This document shows, one piece after another, positions 22,543 through 27,080 of a stretch of DNA of 27,080 nt (the stretch's first letter is position 1; the number at the start of each line of letters is the position of its first letter). This DNA is from an uncultured Oscillospiraceae bacterium (GTDB lineage: Bacteria > Bacillota > Clostridia > Oscillospirales > Oscillospiraceae), in NCBI GenBank assembly GCA_900756575.1, contig CAAEKQ010000121.1:1-27080 (forward strand), read 5' to 3'. Position numbers and translations under genes: made by a program. The notes beneath the pieces were generated by a model. It was given only the letters and a program-made list of their open reading frames with translations, did not search any database and was not told the DNA's origin.

Positions 22543-23583
22543 ATGAGTATTAGCAAAAGTGACAGCTACGCCGCTGCTGGTGTAGACGTAACCGCCGGCT
22601 ACGAGTCGGTCAACCGCATTAAGCCCCTGGTAGAGAGCACCAATATCCCCGGCGTCATCGGCGGCCTGGGCGGCTTCGGCGGCCTGTTTGCACCGGATCT
22701 GACCGGCATGAAGGAGCCGGTTATGGTTTCTGGCACCGATGGTGTGGGCACCAAGCTGAAAATCGCATTTTTGATGGACAAGCATGACACCGTGGGCATC
22801 GACTGTGTTGCCATGTGTGTCAACGATATCGTATGTGCCGGTGCAAGCCCCATGTTCTTCCTGGACTATGTGGCCTGTGGCAAGAACTATCCCGCACGGA
22901 TCGAGCAGATTGTCTCCGGTATTGCCGAGGGATGTCGGCAGGCAGGCTGTGCGCTGATCGGCGGCGAGACCGCTGAGATGCCCGGCTTCTACCCTGAGGA
23001 CGAGTATGACCTGGCCGGCTTCTCCGTTGGCGTGGTGGATAAGGAAAAGATTCTGGACGGCAAGGACATTGTGCCCGGCGACGTGCTCATCGGTCTGGCC
23101 TCCAATGGCGTACACTCCAACGGCTTCTCCCTGGTGCGGAAGGTGCTGGACGTGGAGCACGCCGACCTGAAGACCATGGTGCCTGAGCTCCATTGCTCCC
23201 TGGGCGAGGAGCTGCTGAAGCCCACCCGGATTTATGTGCGCCCGGTCAAGAATCTGCTGGCTTCCGGCCTCAAGGTCAAGGGCATCAGCCATATTACCGG
23301 CGGCGGCCTGTATGAGAATGTGCCCCGTATGCTGCCCGAGGGCGTCTGCGCCCAGATCAGTATGTCCTCCATCCCGGTGCCTCCCATCTTCACTATGATC
23401 CAGGAGAAGGGCAACATTCCCGAGCGGGATATGTACAACACCTTCAACATGGGCGTGGGCCTTGTGATGGCGGTGGCCAAGGAGGATGCAGGTGAAGTGA
23501 TGGAGCTGCTGGTGCGCAGCGGCGAGCGTCCTTATCTCATCGGCAAGTGCGTTGCCGGTGAAAAGGGTGTGGAGCTATGGTAA
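22543..23583 (+). CDS. purM: Phosphoribosylformylglycinamidine cyclo-ligase (AIR synthetase)
   Basis: PurM closes the imidazole ring, turning FGAM into AIR with ATP. The 346-residue protein shows SYAAAGVDVTAGYESV (8-23), the ATP-binding GTDGVGTKLKIA (64-75), CVNDIVCAGASPMFFLDY (92-109), and the later GLASNGVHSNGFSL and HITGGGLYENVPRMLP motifs. Length and motif order are standard. AGGAGAG lies 8 nt before the ATG, and the gap after purF is 5 bp. Its stop overlaps purN by 7 bp. Confidence 0.98.
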   Translation: MSISKSDSYAAAGVDVTAGYESVNRIKPLVESTNIPGVIGGLGGFGGLFAPDLTGMKEPVMVSGTDGVGTKLKIAFLMDKHDTVGIDCVAMCVNDIVCAGASPMFFLDYVACGKNYPARIEQIVSGIAEGCRQAGCALIGGETAEMPGFYPEDEYDLAGFSVGVVDKEKILDGKDIVPGDVLIGLASNGVHSNGFSLVRKVLDVEHADLKTMVPELHCSLGEELLKPTRIYVRPVKNLLASGLKVKGISHITGGGLYENVPRMLPEGVCAQISMSSIPVPPIFTMIQEKGNIPERDMYNTFNMGVGLVMAVAKEDAGEVMELLVRSGERPYLIGKCVAGEKGVELW

Positions 23584-24206
23584 ATATCGCGGTTCTTGTC
23601 TCCGGCGGCGGCACCAATTTGCAGGCGCTGATTGATGCACAGCGGCGTGGTGAGATTCCCAACGGAAAGATTACCGCCGTGATTTCCTCCAATCCTGACG
23701 CCTATGCCCTGGAGCGTGCCCAGCAGGCGGGGATTACCGGTATCACCATCGCCCGGAAGAACTTCGGTTCCGCACGGGAGATGACTGTGGCACTGGTGGA
23801 TACCCTCAGGGAGCTGGATATCGGCCTGGTGGTCATGGCCGGATTTATGGTCATCATCACAAATGAGCTGGTAGAGGCATATCCCAACGCGATACTCAAT
23901 ATTCATCCCTCGTTGATCCCGTCCTTCTGCGGCAAGGGCTGCTATGGGCTCCATGTCCATGAGAAGGCTCTGGAGTACGGTGTAAAGGTCAGCGGCGCAA
24001 CGGTACACATTGTCTCGGAAGAGTGCGACGCCGGCCCTATCGTCCTCCAGAAGGCGGTAGAGGTATTGGACGACGATACTCCCGAAACCTTGCAGCGCCG
24101 GATCATGGAGCAGGCCGAATGGGTGATTCTGCCCCAGGCGGTGCGGCTGTTCTGCGATGGTCGGCTCAAGGTAGAGGGTCGAAAGGTCTCCATTGTAAAC
24201 GAATAA
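23577..24206 (+). CDS. purN: Phosphoribosylglycinamide formyltransferase
   Basis: PurN transfers a formyl group from 10-formyl-tetrahydrofolate to GAR. The 209-residue protein has the phosphate-binding VSGGGTNLQALID (8-20), and the catalytic triad of the family at N108, H110 (NIHPSLIPSF) and D151 (EECDAGPIVLQ). The ATG lies within the end of purM (7-bp overlap). It is the last gene: a terminator follows 3 bp after the stop, so purH, purD and purL must lie elsewhere in the genome. Confidence 0.97.
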   Translation: MVNIAVLVSGGGTNLQALIDAQRRGEIPNGKITAVISSNPDAYALERAQQAGITGITIARKNFGSAREMTVALVDTLRELDIGLVVMAGFMVIITNELVEAYPNAILNIHPSLIPSFCGKGCYGLHVHEKALEYGVKVSGATVHIVSEECDAGPIVLQKAVEVLDDDTPETLQRRIMEQAEWVILPQAVRLFCDGRLKVEGRKVSIVNE

Positions 24207-24209
24207 CGA

Positions 24210-24246
24210 AGCTCCCTGGTACAACTTGTATCAGGGAGTTATTTCT
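24210..24246 (+). terminator. Terminator of the pur operon
   Basis: An 11-bp stem with two G-U pairs (24210-24220 with 24230-24240, 9-nt loop) is followed by ATTTCT. It begins 3 bp after the purN stop. Confidence 0.8.
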
Positions 24247-24295
24247 ATCTCGTGTGAAAAATTCTGAAAAAATGTACGGTAGAAGTAAAATCCTG

Positions 24296-24326
24296 TTGAC
24301 ATGAACCTAAGGTACATTGCTATAAT
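24296..24326 (+). promoter_or_regulatory. MerR-type promoter with 19-bp spacer and operator
   Basis: Perfect TTGACA (24296-24301) and TATAAT (24321-24326) are 19 bp apart, the lengthened spacing that MerR regulators correct by untwisting DNA. Within the spacer lies the near-perfect dyad ATGAACCTAAGGTACAT (24301-24317, 7 of 8 pairs match) with core ACCT-A-AGGT. The regulator gene is directly downstream, so this is probably autoregulation. Confidence 0.8.
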
Positions 24327-24348
24327 CGAGATGAAAGCAGGTGATGAG

Positions 24349-25155
24349 ATGAAAATGAAAGAAGTCATGGATCAAACCGGCCTGACGCGCAAGACAGTAC
24401 TGTTCTATGAAGAGCAGGGGCTGCTGACGCCGCAGAAAACCCGAATGAACGGCCGAGAATATCGGGAATACACCGACGAACATATTGATATCCTGCGCAA
24501 TATCGCAACGCTCCGAAAATCCGGATTCTCGATTGATGAAATCCGCAGAATGCAGGCATCGGATACTGAAGTTCTGCCGATTTTTATGGAATACCGTCAG
24601 CGACTGATGGAACAAAAGAAAGAGCTGGAACAGTTATGTCAGACGGTTACAGCCATTCAGCCGGAAGCGTTGGATACCATGCAGAGCCTCGTTGGACAGA
24701 TTGCAGCAGCTTCTGCCCCGCTGCCGCTGCCGGCTTGTGATTGTACGCCGCACTTTCGCTATTTGGACGAAGAGGAAGCCAAGCTGCAGCCTGCACCCAG
24801 AGAGAATGCGCTGCACGGTGATGTGCAGCCTTTGGAAATTGACCAGGAGCATTTATTCAACACAGGACAGCTGGGGAAGAAAAAGGCCTTGGACGACCTG
24901 AAAGCGGACTTACAGGAAGCACCAAGCCGTGACGTTCCCAACCGGCCTGCCGGTTCGTGCCTTTTGGATATTGTGGAAGCGATCATTGTGCTTGCGCTGG
25001 TGTTATTTGCGTTTGACACGATTACAGCTGTCGGTACGAGCGGTTGTTTATCGGGCGCAGTTTTGATTGATTTAGGCATAATTGCCGTTCTGGCGCTGCT
25101 TCTCGTGGGGATAGTTTTGATGCGGAGGCGGCGTTCGTCCAAATCGATCAAATAA
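24349..25155 (+). CDS. MerR family regulator with two C-terminal membrane helices
   Basis: This 268-residue protein begins with a MerR DNA-binding domain (about 1-70): MKEVMDQTGLTRKTVLFYEEQGLL is the helix-turn-helix and NGREYREYTDEHI the wing. A dimerisation coiled coil follows (about 74-100). The middle is hydrophilic with C97 and a CDC motif (C130, C132), possible metal or redox ligands. Two hydrophobic segments lie at about 204-222 and 236-258, joined by a short loop and ended by MRRRRSSKSIK, so both termini should face the cytoplasm. MerR proteins are usually soluble, so this looks like a membrane-tethered sensor. The frame is open from 24301; I chose the ATG at 24349, near AGGTGAT; ATG at 24331 or 24355 is also possible. 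AT-rich codons late in the gene differ from its neighbours, a hint of transfer. Confidence 0.85.
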   Translation: MKMKEVMDQTGLTRKTVLFYEEQGLLTPQKTRMNGREYREYTDEHIDILRNIATLRKSGFSIDEIRRMQASDTEVLPIFMEYRQRLMEQKKELEQLCQTVTAIQPEALDTMQSLVGQIAAASAPLPLPACDCTPHFRYLDEEEAKLQPAPRENALHGDVQPLEIDQEHLFNTGQLGKKKALDDLKADLQEAPSRDVPNRPAGSCLLDIVEAIIVLALVLFAFDTITAVGTSGCLSGAVLIDLGIIAVLALLLVGIVLMRRRRSSKSIK

Positions 25156-25161
25156 TAAATG

Positions 25162-25197
25162 AAAAAAAGCTGCCTCGAAATAAAGAATTGAGGCAGC
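25162..25197 (-). terminator. Terminator of the V-type ATPase operon
   Basis: GCTGCCTC and GAGGCAGC (25169-25176 and 25190-25197) form an 8-bp stem with a 13-nt loop. On the minus strand seven T follow. It may also halt plus-strand transcripts from the MerR gene, though it lacks a T tract in that direction. Confidence 0.85.
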
Positions 25198-25211
25198 CGT
25201 TCTCATACAAC

Positions 25212-25243
25212 AATCCCGCCTCCAAAGCACTGGAGACGGGATT
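25212..25243. other. Second hairpin downstream of the V-type ATPase operon
   Basis: AATCCCGCCTCCA and TGGAGACGGGATT pair over 13 bp with one mismatch and a 6-nt loop. It has no T tract on either side. It lies 5 bp after the subunit D stop and precedes the true terminator, so it may protect the mRNA 3' end. Confidence 0.5.
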
Positions 25244-25248
25244 GACTG

Positions 25249-25953
25249 TTATTCATCCGGATGGGTTTGCTTCCATTCCTGCTCCCGCTGGAGCTGCTTC
25301 TGGAGGGCTTTCTGACGCTGCTCTTCCAGCATCATGTCCTTGACCTTCATGAGCCGAGAGGTGCTGGAGCGCTCGTTTTCGTCCAGCTTCATGGAGATAT
25401 ACTTGATGTTTGTCTCCATTTCAGGGATCATGACATATTCCAGGGCATTGACGCGGCGGCGGGTCTTTTCGATTTCAGACGCCAGAAGCTGCATGGTCTT
25501 TTCCACCTGGGCCAGCTCCAGCATATCCTGAAATACGGCGGACAGTGCTTCCAGCGCATCGTCCAGTTCACCGGAGGTCTGAGCAAAGCCGTAGGGGAAG
25601 ATCTCGGAGGGATCGTCATTCTGGGTACGGAAGGTGTATTTGGGCACCTCCACGGACATGATGTTCTGGAAGCTCATGTCCAGGGCCACGGACTGCTTGG
25701 GGTAGGACAGGGCCTGCTCCAACATCTCCTGACTCATCACGGAAGCGGCAACGGTAAAGGCACCGTGGGCCTCCATGAGTCCGGACTCGACCTTGGCCCG
25801 CAGCTCTTTGTTCCGATGAACGACCTCCAGGAACTGACGCATCAGCTCATCCCGCTTATCCTTCAGCAGCTTGTGGCCGCGGACGGCGGTGGTACGGCGG
25901 CTTTTTAGTCGGGAAAGCTCCATTCGGGTGGGGTTTATGGTTTTGGATGCCAT
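25249..25953 (-). CDS. ntpD: V-type ATPase subunit D
   Basis: Subunit D is the central rotor shaft of V/A-type ATPases, joining the A3B3 head to the membrane ring. The 234-residue protein shows the family start NPTRMELSRLKSRRTTAVRGHKLLKDKRDEL, long N- and C-terminal helices expected to form the coiled-coil shaft, and the conserved RRRVNALEYVMIPEM in the second helix. The C-terminal tail is rich in Gln, Lys and Glu. AAGGAGG lies 8 nt before the ATG. It starts 13 bp after the subunit B stop and ends the operon. Members are also named atpD; the coupling ion and direction (ATP-driven pump or synthase) are not set by this subunit. Confidence 0.96.
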   Translation of the reverse strand: MASKTINPTRMELSRLKSRRTTAVRGHKLLKDKRDELMRQFLEVVHRNKELRAKVESGLMEAHGAFTVAASVMSQEMLEQALSYPKQSVALDMSFQNIMSVEVPKYTFRTQNDDPSEIFPYGFAQTSGELDDALEALSAVFQDMLELAQVEKTMQLLASEIEKTRRRVNALEYVMIPEMETNIKYISMKLDENERSSTSRLMKVKDMMLEEQRQKALQKQLQREQEWKQTHPDE

Positions 25954-25966
25954 TTATCCCACCTCC

Positions 25967-27080
25967 TTAGTCTGCTTTTTTCTCGGGATAATACTTCTCG
26001 ATATACTGGGTGTTGATACGCTTCAGCTCGCTCTTGGGCAGGATGGAAAGGAGATCCCAGCCCAGATCCAGGGTTTCGAAAATGGAACGATCCGTGTCGT
26101 TGCCCTGGGAGACATAGCGGTTCTCAAACTCCGTTGCAAACTTTGCATAGAGCTTATCGGTGTCGGACAGAGCAGCCTCACCCAGAATGGTCATGAGCTC
26201 GGCGGCTTCCTTACCGGCGGAGTAAGCGGCAAACAGCTGGTTCATGGTGCCGGCATGATCCTCGCGGGTCTTGCCCTGACCAATGCCCTTATCCTTCAGA
26301 CGGGACAGGGAAGGCAGTACGTCGATGGGCGGGTTGATGCCCTTACGGTACAGGTCACGGGACAGGATGATCTGACCCTCGGTGATGTAGCCGGTGAGGT
26401 CAGGGATGGGATGGGTTTTGTCATCCTCGGGCATGGTGAGGATGGGGATCATAGTGATGGAGCCATCGCAGCCCACACGACGGCCTGCGCGCTCATAGAT
26501 GGTTGCCAGGTTGGTGTAGAGGTAGCCGGGATAGCCGCGGCGGCCGGGAACCTCTTTCTTTGCAGCGGAAACCTCACGCAGAGCCTCAGCGTAGTTGGTG
26601 ATATCGGTCATGATAACCAGCACGTGCATGCCCTTTTCAAAGGCCAGATACTCGGCGGCGGTCAGCGCCATACGAGGCGTCGCGATACGCTCGATGGCGG
26701 GGTCGTTTGCCAGGTTGGAGAACATGACGGTACGGTCAATGGCACCGGTACGGCGGAATTCCTGAATGAAGTATTCGGATTCCTCGAAGGTGATGCCGAT
26801 TGCCGCGAAGACAACGGCGAAGTTACCGGCGTCGTCGCCCAGCACCTTGGCCTGACGGGCGATCTGAGCAGCCAGTGCGGCATGGGGCAGACCGGAGCCG
26901 GAGAAGATGGGCAGCTTCTGACCGCGAACCAGAGTGTTCAGTCCGTCAATGGCAGAAACGCCGGTCTGAATGAACTCGGAGGGGTAGTTCCGGGCTGCGG
27001 GGTTCATGGGCAGACCGTTGATGTCCATATAGGCGTCGGGGAGAATGTCCTGGCCGCCGTCGATGGGATTGCCCATGCCG
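25967..27080 (-). CDS. ntpB: V-type ATPase subunit B (N-terminus outside the window)
   Basis: Subunit B is the non-catalytic partner of subunit A in the A3B3 head. About 370 C-terminal residues are visible and the frame is open at the right edge, entering with GMGNPIDGG, so the missing part is about the first 85-90 residues. Seen motifs are LPMNPAARNYPSEFIQTGVSAIDG, a degenerate P-loop GSGLPH in place of GxxGxGKT as expected for B, and FEESEYFIQEFRRTGAI. The C-terminus ELKRINTQYIEKYYP is typical. Subunit D follows after 13 bp. The rest of the operon must lie beyond the right edge. Confidence 0.97.
   Translation of the reverse strand, partial: GMGNPIDGGQDILPDAYMDINGLPMNPAARNYPSEFIQTGVSAIDGLNTLVRGQKLPIFSGSGLPHAALAAQIARQAKVLGDDAGNFAVVFAAIGITFEESEYFIQEFRRTGAIDRTVMFSNLANDPAIERIATPRMALTAAEYLAFEKGMHVLVIMTDITNYAEALREVSAAKKEVPGRRGYPGYLYTNLATIYERAGRRVGCDGSITMIPILTMPEDDKTHPIPDLTGYITEGQIILSRDLYRKGINPPIDVLPSLSRLKDKGIGQGKTREDHAGTMNQLFAAYSAGKEAAELMTILGEAALSDTDKLYAKFATEFENRYVSQGNDTDRSIFETLDLGWDLLSILPKSELKRINTQYIEKYYPEKKAD

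Overview
The window reads as a chromosomal segment of a Gram-positive gut anaerobe of the class Clostridia, most likely Oscillospiraceae/Ruminococcaceae-like. This is inferred from protein style, the purE-C-F-M-N order, a Bacillus-type PurF with a propeptide and Fe-S cysteines, a V-type ATPase, strong AGGAGG ribosome binding sites, and TTGACA-N17-TATAAT promoters. G+C looks clearly above 50% in genes, with AT-rich intergenic regions. No phage, insertion sequence or CRISPR array is visible. Most of the content is housekeeping.

Layout. (1) 1-3531, minus strand: ygiQ-type radical SAM gene, then a fused DEDDh exonuclease/zinc ribbon/DUF188 protein, then the start of a probable pentapeptide-repeat gene. 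(2) 3574-6913, plus strand: glmS from a consensus promoter divergent to ygiQ, then a nitroreductase overlapping a DUF2461 gene. (3) 6917-7332, minus strand: two tRNA-Ser genes (UGA, GCU) with promoter and terminator, followed by a remnant that looks like the tail of a GNAT acetyltransferase. (4) 7362-11257, minus strand: LysR regulator with a TRIC-family channel, a YbaK-type tRNA-editing protein, and an autoregulated-looking MarR regulator with a TauE/SafE permease. (5) 11341-14901, minus strand: an E2-like acyltransferase, an acyl-CoA ligase and endonuclease IV in one tight operon. (6) 15035-19205, plus strand: MATE transporter, NAD kinase and ABC-F ATPase. (7) 19236-19595: a small acidic orphan protein with its own promoter and terminator. 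(8) 19699-24246: purE-purC-purF-purM-purN, preceded by a long leader with a short ORF and an attenuator-like hairpin, and closed by a terminator. (9) 24296-25152: a MerR regulator with two C-terminal membrane helices and a 19-bp-spaced, MerR-type promoter. (10) 25162-27080, minus strand: 3' end of a V-type ATPase operon (subunits B and D).

How the genes work together. The pur cluster covers five steps of IMP synthesis, including the PurE and PurC steps. GlmS and PurF are both Ntn-type glutamine amidotransferases but are regulated separately here. The E2-like protein and ligase are translationally coupled and probably act on one acyl-CoA pathway. I found no clearly new multi-gene system. The most unusual items are the exonuclease-DUF188 fusion, the membrane-anchored MerR regulator, the E2-like/ligase pair with an altered catalytic motif, and the leader of the pur operon.
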